Source: Apoderus coryli
Taxonomy: Eukaryota; Arthropoda; Insecta; Coleoptera; Attelabidae
Length of the DNA: 64,000 bases
NCBI GenBank assembly: GCA_911728435.2
Contig: OU452203.1
Span: 21,224,293 to 21,288,292 of the forward strand
Reading direction: 5' to 3'
Position numbers and translations under genes: made by a program. The notes beneath the pieces are model-generated. The model worked only from the letters and a program-made list of their open reading frames with translations, did no database searches and was not told where the DNA came from. Positions 1 through 11,300 of this stretch are shown piece by piece (the stretch's first letter is position 1; every line of letters starts with the position of its first letter).

Positions 1-312
1 TACTGAAATAGCCGTGATTTTATAATAATATGTAATTATTTGTTATTAATAACATTATGTAAATTCGTCAGCGTCAAGACGATCATCAGATATCAGGTCA
101 GCGTTCGCTTCATTATATCTACCTAATTCCTACCACTTTTTTTCCTTTTGTTTTGATTTTGAAATGGCAAAGAATAGAACACCGGCAGTATATACTTAAC
201 GGTGCGTGTCATTTTCTATGGTGTCAAACCAAAGGCGTTACGAAAACTTCTAACTTAAGTATAAGTATATGAAGAATACTTTGTATATAAGATAAATCAA
301 CTATTATAAGAA
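1..312. other. Non-coding flank
   Basis: No supportable gene. The sequence is AT-rich and leads into the Harbinger-like open frame at 313. It may contain the 5' non-coding part of that element, but no terminal inverted repeat could be recognised. Confidence 0.4.
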
Positions 313-495
313 ATGGCAGAAGCAGGAACCGAACTTTTGGCAGATTTAAAATTCCAACACATCAACGGACCTTATAAAAATGTTACCAGGATCTCGCCAA
401 CAGATTTTGAAAATTTGTTGACGTTCTATTGCCAACAAAGAAGCACTCCATATTTTTATTCACGTCCTATACAGGATATAGATGACGTCTATTAG
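313..495 (+). pseudogene. Harbinger-like transposase N-terminal fragment
   Basis: A 60-codon open frame starts with MAEAGTELL and contains RISPTDFENLLT near residues 26-37. This resembles the N-terminal helix region of insect PIF/Harbinger transposases, where a similar motif precedes the DDE domain. Similarity stops right after LLT and the frame ends at TAG 493-495, so the remaining ~300 residues are missing. A short opposite-strand frame begins at ATG 573 and runs back toward the same junction. This suggests an internally deleted element that kept the starts of two convergent ORFs. Family recognition is by eye and weak. Confidence 0.35.
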
Positions 496-573
496 GATAC
501 CTAATTTGGTATTCTCTGGCCGCTGCTCCTGCATTTGCATTACACAAACATATTCTTCAATTGAAAAACTCAT

Positions 574-2574
574 TTTAATTTAGAAAAAAACATTCGCAAT
601 ATTAAAAACAACTACGAAATAATAAAACAATTTTAATTAATTTAAATTTGTTGCTATCAAAGTTTTTTTTTATTGTTGCGGCATTCTTTTTCCATGGCAT
701 TTGGTTTTCTGGTAAACGTTATTTTGTTTGAAATCTACCATTAACTTGCAATTTATCGGTTTCCATAAAAATGGTAGAAATCACAACATCGACGTAATTA
801 ACTTTTTTGTAGCTTATAAGTTGCTCTTTTTAAAAAAGTAATAATTTAAAATAATGAAGCTTGTCAAAGCTGTCTTTAATTTATTTATGTGTAAAATTTA
901 CCCAAATGCCCCCTATATCTACGCCATTGAACAGTTAATGAAAGCCAAAATACTGCAGATTATTTGAGATTATCGGTCCCCAAATGCATGTAAAATTTTG
1001 TCGAAATCGGTTAGCTAGTTTTTGAGAAATGAACAAGAAAGTTAATTTGACTACTAAATTTGGACACCCTGTATCTCGATAACGAAGCATTTGCGGGCAT
1101 GGGTTCAATGGAAAAAAATGCTTAAATCACTTTCAGCAATCTCCAGTTTTCGTTTGTTGCAACCATAATGAATCACCCTGTATACATTGAGGTGCGTCGA
1201 AAACTGAATAACGTATAAAACCGGACGCGCCAGTTTCATTTTGAGCAATTTTAACCGCGTTTACATCAAGTTGCTCAGAAGAAGTTGAGAGGATAATCAG
1301 CGAACGTGTAAATTTGACGCAAGATATATCCAGAAGTATGATTTCTATAAGTTCATTTGCTATTCAGTATATTTGGTAAGATCCACCATGGATTATTTTT
1401 TTAAATAGTTTAATTTTTTCGTTTTTACATGTGCCGCAGTTTCCAAAATTAGCAATTTTTTATTTTTCCTAAATCTAGAAATTATAATTTTTTTTGAAAA
1501 TGTAAGTCTCAAAAAAAAAATCAGAACTGAAGATAGTTTCATATATTTAATGAAGTGAGTATCGATATCGTAATTTTTTTAAATATCGACGCCTATGAGT
1601 GTAAGCCTGACTCTCCAGCTGCTAGTACTTACTCTAGTTAATATACCGTAACTTCCAGTGATAGAAACAGTAGCCATTCACAACATTCAGTCGTTCTTGC
1701 AGTTGATTATGTTTTACTGTAATACTCGTAGTAGCATTTTAGAGAACAATGATACAATAACGTTGTGTTTAAAGTAAGAAAATTATTTATTGTGTAAAAA
1801 AAATTATTACATTTCTTACCCAATGTTTGTATAGTAATTGTTGTTGGCAAACATTATGACTTAAAAATAAAGTGAGTGATAACGCAGAAAAAGTCACCAC
1901 ACCGGTGTCGAGGGAATTTGATCCTGAGGCCTGAGGAGCATACAAAATATTGACGAAGGCAGAAGACAACAAATTTAGGTAAAATGAAACAGGGCTTAAA
2001 TTACAAAAATTCATTAAATATTGCCGATGATTTAAGGAATCTTTGGCCGAAAAATACGCCTTCACTTGTCCATCGTTCGTCAAGTTCTTTTTTCATTTTT
2101 GGGGTCAGTTCTTTAATTGCTTCTTTTAACTGTTGTAAGGATTGAAGCGTAGTGTTCTCCTGTTCACCTTCATCTTAATAGGATTCCTTTTGAGTCACAA
2201 AAGATGGCTTACTTGTGGGACCTTAAACTTCTTGGGACCTGCTTGGACTAAGATTCATAATGACGAACCCATCATTCATCTTCAGTACAATATCTAATAG
2301 TTTTCAATCGCGAAATAAAAGTCGAATCTCCACAAAAATAAATTTAGGGCACGAATAGCTCTCCATATTTCAGTGTAAAAGTAATAATTTTATGACCTTT
2401 TTGTCATTTATGTAAAATTTATATATATATTTTTTTTTGTTTTAGACATCAGCTATTTTTTTTAAGTATCGGGTTTTGTTCCTTTTTCTTCTCTTTGAAG
2501 TCACTATTTATACGTATATATTTTATATTTCAGATCTTCTAGGCCAATTTCTTGTACGCGAAATGGTTGATTTT
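574..2574. other. Intergenic or intronic repeat-rich DNA
   Basis: No gene is recognised. Two copies of the CACCCTGTAT terminus-like motif occur near 1072-1081 and 1175-1184; the same motif recurs through the window. Short open frames here have no recognisable protein features. Confidence 0.4.
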
Positions 2575-3430
2575 TTTTAAATTTTATTATAAAATTTATT
2601 TTGCCCCCTTTTCTACTATTTACAATCTTATAATTAGCCAATTTTTCTGTTATATTTGGGAATTTTTTTGTTTTTTTCGTTTTTGACCCTTTTTTACACT
2701 ATTTTCGAACCAGTTCATTTATGTAACGTAAGTTTAGGAAGTATATATTTTTTTATTTTGACCCCTTTTACACTATTTTCGAACGCCTATGAAAACAAGT
2801 TATTTATAACACATTTTATAGGTTATATTCTATCAAAGCTATAAATAACTAGTCAATATATCTGCTATGTTTAAGAAATACGTTTTTTTCTAACTTATTA
2901 CCCCATTTTACATTTTTTTCAAATGTCAATGTGGTCTAATTGTTTAGGTTAAATATTTTAGGTTATGTTTAATTAAGAACTATGATTTTTTTAAATTTTT
3001 GAACCCTTTTTTAAAGCCCTTGCCTACGCTCAATGTTAATCACCACCTATAAATATCCTGTAGTATTTTCGTACCAAATGTGGTTAAAATCTGTTAAGTG
3101 GTTTCTGAGTTATCACGGATACAATTTTTTTCTGACCCTTTTATAGAATTTTCACGGACGCCTATGTTATATTAATTTTTGTCGTGTGTTTTTAACACCA
3201 ATTCAACTATAGTTAAATATAAACAATTTTACATTTAATTTTTTTTTAGTTTATCCCTTTTTCTACTATTTACGAACGCCTATGTTGATAAAAAAAATTA
3301 TGCTGCATTTTTTAGGTTATCTTATATCAAAGCTATATATAATTAGCCCATTTTTCTGGTATATTTGGGAAACATTTTTTTTTTCGTTTTTGACCCTTTT
3401 TTCAGTCTATTTTCGAACGCCAATGTGGCC
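2575..3430. repeat. Degenerate dispersed/tandem repeat built on a GACCCTTTT...CGAACGCCTATG motif
   Basis: The phrase GACCCTTTT, a T-rich spacer, then CGAACGCCTATG or a close variant, recurs near 2685, 2759, 3001, 3136, 3255 and 3386. Spacing is uneven (roughly 75-250 bp) and the intervening T-rich text is partly repeated as well. A reverse-complement relative lies near 21,510-21,540, so this is a dispersed family rather than a purely local array. It has no coding potential. Confidence 0.55.
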
Positions 3431-4380
3431 TAAAATTGTATGTGTAAGATAACGAATAGAAGCACTTCTTCTTAGGAGTCAGTCGTCAGGTAGCGATTTT
3501 CCTGGCAATTCTTCAGTGATGTACTTAGTTGTTGTAAAGGAATCGATACAATGTGATGAAGCAGAGTATGATTAAATGTATTATAATGTTGATTGCTATT
3601 GAATATACAAGGTACTTCATATTAGGTGGGACGCATTTACAGAGGTGATAGTGCATTTCCAAAAAATGAAAAAAGTTCCTACAAAATGTTCTAAATTTTT
3701 ATCTCGGAAACCAAGCAACATATGAAAAAAAGAGAAGAGATAAAAAAGCCGTAGTTTTAGTTGCTTTATCTTAAGAAAATATCGACATTACAGTCAGTGG
3801 CGTACATTTATTTTGACAATAATTTTTATTTTTATTAAGCCCTCCTAACGCCACTGCACTTAATAATTTTGATGTAGTTAGGGTCATATAAGCTCCCTAT
3901 AGTTCTAGCAGCTGCTCCGCCAGGTTTCAAAGAAATCGGTAAGGAGATATTTGACGTAATTAACAAAAAAACCGTTGCGATATTATTTGGTAGTTTGTAA
4001 ACCTTTTATGAATCAGCTTTAATCTCTATACGATGTAATCTACTCAATAGTTGTTACCAAAATTTGTATCTCTATACGGTTTGACCTTAATTTATTAAAA
4101 ATTCGATTTGGCAAATAATAGCCTTAATAACACCACGTCTATCGATCGCATATGTGGTAAGGTTGCGTGTTTTGTGGACAAAGGCTATTGCTGTTACGTA
4201 TACATATTTTTAATTTCTGGGACTCCAATACTTTTGAAAAGTGTAGCAATGAGGGAGTTACCTAAATAGTTATTAATAAAGAAGGGCATTTTTGCAAAGT
4301 GAATATTTTCCATAATTTGCGTTTTTTATGCATTTTGGTGGTTTTCTGCATATTTTTGTAAAAACCTGCAAAAAAAAACA
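3431..4380. other. Non-coding DNA
   Basis: No gene is recognised. A CAGTGGCGTA motif near 3794, seen at several other places in the window, looks like a transposon terminus, but no partner end was found here. Confidence 0.35.
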
Positions 4381-4390
4381 GTCACTAGGC

Positions 4391-4838
4391 CAGTGGTCCC
4401 AACCTTGTGAATGTATTGAGCACCTTCGGTAATTGTAGAATGTACAGTGAGCTACTTTTTTTTTTTGTGGTATAGGACGCTATCATACAGGACCTAACCA
4501 AGACCTAAGAAATTATCCTTAATGACCGTATGTTGTTTGCATGCAAATAGCCCTTCATAATATCATTGTCCTGCGTAGATTTCACGACCCCATTATTAGG
4601 AAAACAGATTTAAATTTTTTGGGGCCTTGGTTTGGTATAGGACGCTATCATACTGGACCTAATCAAGACCTAAGAAACTATCCTTAATGAGCGTTCCGAA
4701 GAATGTCGTTTGGCATGCAAATAGCCCTTCATAATATCATTGTCCTGCGTAAATTTCAGGACCCCATTATTAGGAAAACAGATTTCAATTTTTTGGGGTC
4801 TTGGTTTGGTATAGGACGCTATCATACAGGACCTAATC
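4391..4838 (+). mobile_element. hAT-type end followed by about two 174-bp satellite units
   Basis: CAGTGGTCCCAACC at 4391 is a typical hAT terminal repeat. After ~75 bp the sequence enters a repeat recognised by GGTATAGGACGCTATCATAC (near 4471, 4636 and 4808) and by ATGCAAATAGCCCTTCAT at 4541 and 4715, a 174-bp period. The same end-plus-satellite arrangement occurs in reverse orientation at 36,156-37,618, and the ~60 bp between TIR and satellite also match there. The far end of this copy is missing: the satellite breaks off near 4838. Confidence 0.7.
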
Positions 4839-5112
4839 AGCAACGATGCATATATCGTCTGTTATTTATGTCCAACCAAACAGCATCTTTCAATTTGTGA
4901 CTGATAGGTCTACTTCGTTTTATCCCGTATGTAAATCGAAGACAATACTTTTGGATACTACCAGAAACCTCATCAGTCAAACAAGGTCAAACTTGGAGAG
5001 AAGAGTATTGTTTGGTTATACTTTCAAAACATTTAATAATTATATAAATTATTGTTCTCAGGGATTTATTGATTTATATGTATTTAATGATTTTCTTTTG
5101 TAATTGTTGTAG
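4839..5112 (+). other. Possible Penelope-like 3' remnant upstream of a ribozyme-like motif
   Basis: An open frame at 4846-5103 ends 10 bp before the ribozyme-like motif at 5113. Penelope-like elements are known to carry hammerhead motifs near their ends, so this could be such a remnant. The translated text shows no recognisable GIY-YIG or RT motif. Low confidence. Confidence 0.2.
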
Positions 5113-5142
5113 CTGATGATGTGCTGAATATAGCACGAAACG
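5113..5142 (+). other. Hammerhead-ribozyme-like motif
   Basis: CTGATGA (5113-5119) is followed by T, a hairpin GTGC/GCAC (5121-5124 with 5133-5136), GAAA (5137-5140) and CG. This is the order of the hammerhead core: CUGANGA, stem II, GAAA, stem III. The extra U before stem II and the weak potential for stem I make catalysis uncertain. Similar motifs lie at 13,735-13,772 (-), 13,959-13,986, 46,969-47,005 (-), 54,132-54,159 and 57,140-57,177. Confidence 0.35.
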
Positions 5143-5399
5143 TTCTGTTTCGTTATTATAAATATTTGTTTCATATTTTTGTGCATATTTGCCCTTCTTT
5201 AGTTATAAAAAATCAATTACCAAATCCTTGAATATTCAGCGAACACTATGAGAAATATATTAATTTTATGAAGGATTTTTACTAGTTATACGTTCACATC
5301 TAAAAATAATATTGCAGGATGTTGTGCAGTACTTATGTGATATTTATTAACATATCATATTATTAGGTATATTTTTACATTTTACTTAATTATTTCCAG

Positions 5400-8300
5400 A
5401 CAATGTGATAATAATTACGCTTCGCAACAAAACGACTCCATAATGCCGACAGCCCTAAGCCCGTTGGGACATTGGCCGCACAGTCTAAGTGCCACATTTG
5501 CGTGTTTGGGCTGCACCTTGGGTTTATTTAACATTTCCCGTTTCGCTATGTTAACGGTCCACTTTGGAGCAAATTTCGTCTTCCAGTTTCTGCTACTAAC
5601 GTTGATTTTCGGACTACCAATGTTTACTTTACAACTTTGTTTAGGTAAGATAATATTGTGGATCAATTTACCAGTGGTGATCGGCATGTTTTGCTGAATT
5701 TTCAGGTCAGCAATTAGCTGCTGGTGTGATAGACATGTGGCGAATTTCCCCTCTTTTCCAAGGCGTTGGGGTGTCGTTACTGTTCGCACAAGCGTTGACA
5801 GGACTCTATAGTATCATCGGCATCTCATGGATGTTCGTTTTTTTTCGTGATTCGTTCGTAACACGGCTGGATAGGTATCGATGGGCCGAACCATTTTTTT
5901 ATTTTAGACCTGGTAAGTTTCGTTTAATTACAACTAATTTTAAACAAATAAAAAGTCCTTTAAGCAAAGATAAATCTACAAATGAAAAATAAAATAAGCA
6001 GGAAGTATTTTCAATGTAAATTTGAACTTCATGCTTCTTTATAGTGATCCAAGCTCCAATAAACGGCACCTACAAACTTTCCGAGACAGTACCGGACTAC
6101 TTCAACGGTGTAGTCCTGCAACGTCATCATCTTCCATCTGGCAAGGCGTACGGTACAATCAAATTTCAATCTGCTTTCAATTTAGCCATCGTTTGGCTAA
6201 TAATATTCGTATCCTTGACGAAAGGTTTACGATCGTATGGTAAAGTCATATTCGCGTTTATGGTTATCCCAATCCTCGGTACGTTCATTTTGTGTGCGAA
6301 GATATTTGGATTGATGCCACCTGAGTATGTCAATGTGATTCTGCCAGAAACATCTTGGGATGAATTCTTTTCGAACTCGAAGGTATGTAGGTAGAATTTA
6401 TGAAACTTCTGCTATCGAATTTGTATTTAAGATTAGAATCAGGAAATATTTTATTGACAAAGCTATTTTTTATTATTGTCTGGTGTAAAAGTTTTGTAAT
6501 AATTCAAGAATAAGGAAACTCCTATTTTCTTCACAGTAATACACGCTACATGAATATTGGAGACTTTTTGCACAACTCACGTTAAAATAGTCTGACGTTG
6601 TCTCAGGTTGTATCTAGGCCGCATGCGCAGAAATTACCGTAACGCTATTTTGTTCGCGAATAGCGTGATATATACCGTATAACGCTAAATATAAAGGACT
6701 TCTGATCGGTTGAGAGCAGTTGAAAAATCAGCTGACAAAACAAAACAGTAAAATGTTGCAAAAAGTCTCTATAAACTTGTTTCTTTATTTCATAAAATAA
6801 CTGAGCATGTTTTCAATGCATACTTTGTTTATAGAGTTGGCTAGCAGCTGCGCAGGAAACATTTCTCACATGGGGCTTACTAGGGGCAGCTATTATGCAA
6901 ATCTCATCGCACAACAAACATAAGCATTTGTTACAACGTGATTCTAGTCTCGTTATTCTTGTGACTGTAGTGATTTTGTTATTAATGGCTTTTATGGCTA
7001 ACACTTGCGTCCAGATACTCAAATCGTACGGTTACATTTATGTTCCTGATTCATTTGGTAAGTACCTATTATATTTGCTCAACTACTTTCGGTAAAAAGA
7101 GTTGTTATTTACACTTCTGTTCTATATGATCTCTCCAGGAATTTCAGTGTCGAAAGTTGAGCTTTCATCCATTTTTTTCCATTTTAAATATATCTTTTTG
7201 CAGAATCAATGTCTTCGTATCAGTTTCTACGCTCTGTCAAAGATCGCTTGCCTCCTAGTCTATCCACTGTAGGTGTCCGAAATATGGTTCACAATTCATT
7301 TATTTTAGGAGAAAAGGTTGTACGACCTGGTAGTGATCATACGACAGAAAGCGGCTATCAAGTAAGTCGGGTGTATCTAATACAAAATAATAACGAGGTA
7401 GTTTTTGTTAAGGTTTTTTGTTCGATATACAGGATTTCAGTGTTTAATTTCTAAGTGTTTTTTTTCCAACAGATCTACAATTAACATATTTATACAAAAT
7501 TCGAAACGGGACTTAAAAACAGCTAAAAAATATAAAATAAAGAGCATTCAATAAGATTTCATCTAAGTACAATCTAATCCTCGTGGACTTGTCTTTCTAA
7601 GCTTTGCTTTGGTTGTGAAATAAGGATCAATTCAGAACCGTTCTAGAACTGGTGAAAATCAAAACGCTGGCTTGACACTAGGCAATTTTAATTCAAATCT
7701 CGAATCAGTTCTGACAAATCTAAACGCCATTTTAGACCGAACATAGACAAAGCTATGGTATACCATTGACTTCAAGGTTATCCTCTATTTAAAACCTGTT
7801 AATTCTTCAACAAATTTTTAGTTAGTAATAGTACGAAATATAATTCTTAAAAAATATCCTTGTTACAGATAGTTAATTAATTTTTCAGGTGCTCAGATTC
7901 GCCACAGAGCTCTTTCCTGCTACATTTGCTGTACTAGGTACAGAGACAGTTTCGCCATTCTGGGCTGTATTATTTTATTTCATTCTCATCATGTTCGGCA
8001 TCTGTCAACAACTAGCGATTTGGCATTGCCTCATTACGGGTATAATGGCAATAAATTTCAAGACGTTACGAGCATGGGAGACTACTATTACCTTCTTCAG
8101 TTGCGCCTGTGGTTTTGTGCTAGGATTGCCCATGGCAACAGAGGTAAGTTATGGGATTTGGGACCAATAGTGAACCCTAGGCAGGCCACTCAACAAAGGA
8201 ACATGTCCAAATGGAAATTATAGTGGAGCGTAAATAAATAAATATTTATTCGTCCGGCCATCAGTTGTGGACTTTGTTTCACCGGGCATATATCCTACTT

Positions 8301-11300
8301 ACGCTAGATGTCGCCACAAACATCTTGTTGCCATTTGGTGTCTCGTGCTAGTATAAGCTCTTCGGAAATGTTGGAAACTTGAGTCACATTGATTGCCGAT
8401 CACCACTGATGGGTTTTGGATCAAAGAAACGGCCTGCTGGTGTAAGCATGCTAGCAGTGTTGTTCCCAGGTGCTTTTTCGTATTATATTTAGTACGTTTT
8501 GAGAGACTTTATACGTTAATACGCCGGAACGATATTTTAGTACGTTTTTAATCAAATCAATATTTATCCCCTAACTCAAGAAAAACCAAATATTCTGACG
8601 AAATGGGTAATAGATACGAAGTGAAACTTTACTGTCATCTGTCATCTGTCATTTCATTTTTTTTTTTTTTTTTTAGAAAAGTGATAAGTGATTCATTACA
8701 TTAAACAAGCAATGTTACTCGATTAATTAGATTTAAGGAAATTGTAAATCGAGTACGACAATTGTAAATCTAATACGAAAATTGTAAATCTAGTACGAAA
8801 TTGACGCGCCATCTAGTACGAAAAAAAAAGCATGCGAACAACACTGCATGCTAGTGTGAAGCAAATTTCCAACATAACTTGAAGTCTTGTATATATAATA
8901 AGGCTCCACTCGGAACCAGTGTTGTTATTGCTATTACAATTGTAACAAATCTATTACTTTTTCTATCGTCTATTACTTTATTACGACATTTGTCTAATTT
9001 GATAGAATCTATTACTTTTTATGGATTCTATTACTTTTTTATTACTTTCAAATTCAATTAAAATTTGAAAAAAAATTACTTGTCAAAATCATAAACTTTA
9101 TACAGTTTCCTACTAAATATCATCTCTTTCTAAAATATTAGATATTCCAAATCAGTTAGCTTCAACATGGCTTCCTATATAATATGGTCGGCAGGAACAT
9201 ATTGCAGTGGTCGCATCTAGTTAATTTTATAATCTTTACATTACACATTACACCTATATTCGGGGAATTACCCATGGCGAGTAAATTGGAATTACGTGTT
9301 TTAGTGATATTATATTTATTGCGTTTATTCATTAACATATTGTATTTAATTATGGATAAGTAAGTAACACATACTTATTAATATAATTTACAGTTAACAT
9401 TAGAGCCACAGCCTAAAAAAATATGCTCTGTAGTGCTTTAATCTTTGACGCGCATAGCTAATAGAGAAGCGCAAGAGACCAAAAAAAAATGTCGCTTTAT
9501 TTTTTAGGTTTGTGATCAGAAAACAGAGAGCTGCATAACAAATCTTGTCATTATCGACATTTTTAAAAAAAATCTCGATACCAATAAAATAAAACATCGT
9601 CGTTTGTATTTATGTCATGCGCCCTAGATCCTACATCTAAACACAGTTTAATACGGTTAGAACTGTGATCTAAATGTTTGGCTTGTCTGAAAACTGGAAA
9701 ATTATTTCTTTCATGATATTATTATCCATGTTTTAAACTTTTACAATTTATTGGTTTGATTCGAAATCATATACCAATTATTATCTCTCAATATTCAATA
9801 CTTTTAGAGGTTAACTGTTAACTGAACGAACTAACCGGTACCAAGAGGTTGATCAGTAAGCGGAAAGGGGGGTAGGAATTTTAATCAGTTTGGTAGAAGT
9901 GACCGATGTCGAAAGAATACACACAATCGTGAATGAACTGACAATTTTCAGATTGTTCACTTAGTTCAGTACGAAAGAATAACCCTATAGGGTTATTATT
10001 ATCAGAGATATGAACTATCTCTGGATATTATTAATATAAGATTGTTATGAGGATTGTTCCCACAAGGGTCAGAAATAGTCTGGATTCTGAGCATAACGTT
10101 GTTGACGTGCGGTTTGCGCAGAATCCTGACTGATTCTGACGCTTGTGAAAACAAACCTATAATGTATTTCTATTTGTTACATTTCTATTACTTTTTAAAC
10201 ATAAATCTATTACGTTTATTACAATTAGACACCATTTTCTATTACTAAAAAAATTTTGCCAGCAACAACACTGCTCGGAACTCTTCCTCAAAGCCTTGTT
10301 CTCGATGACTCTGTAAGGGTAATCTTTTGGCCTTAAATCTCATAGGTGCTTATTTAATTGTTATTTTCTATAGCTTGGAATCTACGTGGTATATTTTATG
10401 GACTACACAATGGGAGCTATTTGGTGGCTAGCTATAGTCTTCCTCATACAAATCGTGGCGGTTTTCATGGTTAGAGGCCGGCCCTATAGTGGCGACACGA
10501 TTGTGACCGCATTATTTATTCGTTGCCGTCAAAATTGCTTCCTTAGTTGGGCTCCAGCCATGTTATCGTTTACTTGGAACGTAATTCTACCAGTTGCACT
10601 AATGGTACGTATCAATTACAATCTCCTGCACAAAGAGTGATCTTGGTTTTTTGGCAATATGGTAGTCTTATTCAAGAATAAAACAATAACATTTAACTTG
10701 TAATACAGTTTGAACTTCGTGGATTAACTGTGCCAGAGTCTATGGAGGAGGTCCTTACGGAAAGTCTATTGTCTTACGGAAAAAGGACGTGTTAGTGTTT
10801 TGTAAAAGATCGTCAGCACTGCCTTGTATTGCCTCGAATAAATAACAGTGATCGGACATGCGCATACCTTTGACCTGTTAGTCTTCTTTGTGTTCTCTAC
10901 CTTCTTCTTGTACTGTTGCCAAAAAATCAAGGTAAAACATATTTTTTCGAGCTGAGTGGGTATATTGGTTAGGACTTTAAAGTAGGTACCACAAAATATT
11001 CCTGTTTTAGGCGTTGTGCATTTCCACGTTTAAAAATGGTTCCTTTCGTGATATGTTCATTTGGCATCATGCGCCAGCGGCTGACTATTGGCCTTTATGG
11101 GCAAGACAAATTGGTTCCATGTTACAGTTGGTGCCAATTCTAGCGATTCCTTTCGTTGGTGTTATCCAGAGTTATCGGTATTTGAATGATGGCCCTAGTG
11201 ATATTTTAGAGGTAATTCGTCATATTTAATATTTGCTGCGTTTTGTGTTAATTGAAAAGTTTTAAATTTGTTTTATGCTTGCATTTATAGGAGGAAATAG

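Noticed and set aside
4703..4900. 65-codon frame in the satellite at 4.7 kb
   Set aside because: The frame lies in the tandem repeat and recurs only because the repeat does.
5415..5789. Minus-strand open frame of 124 codons across the first visible SLC6 exons
   Set aside because: It is the antisense shadow of well-supported coding exons and has no recognisable domain.
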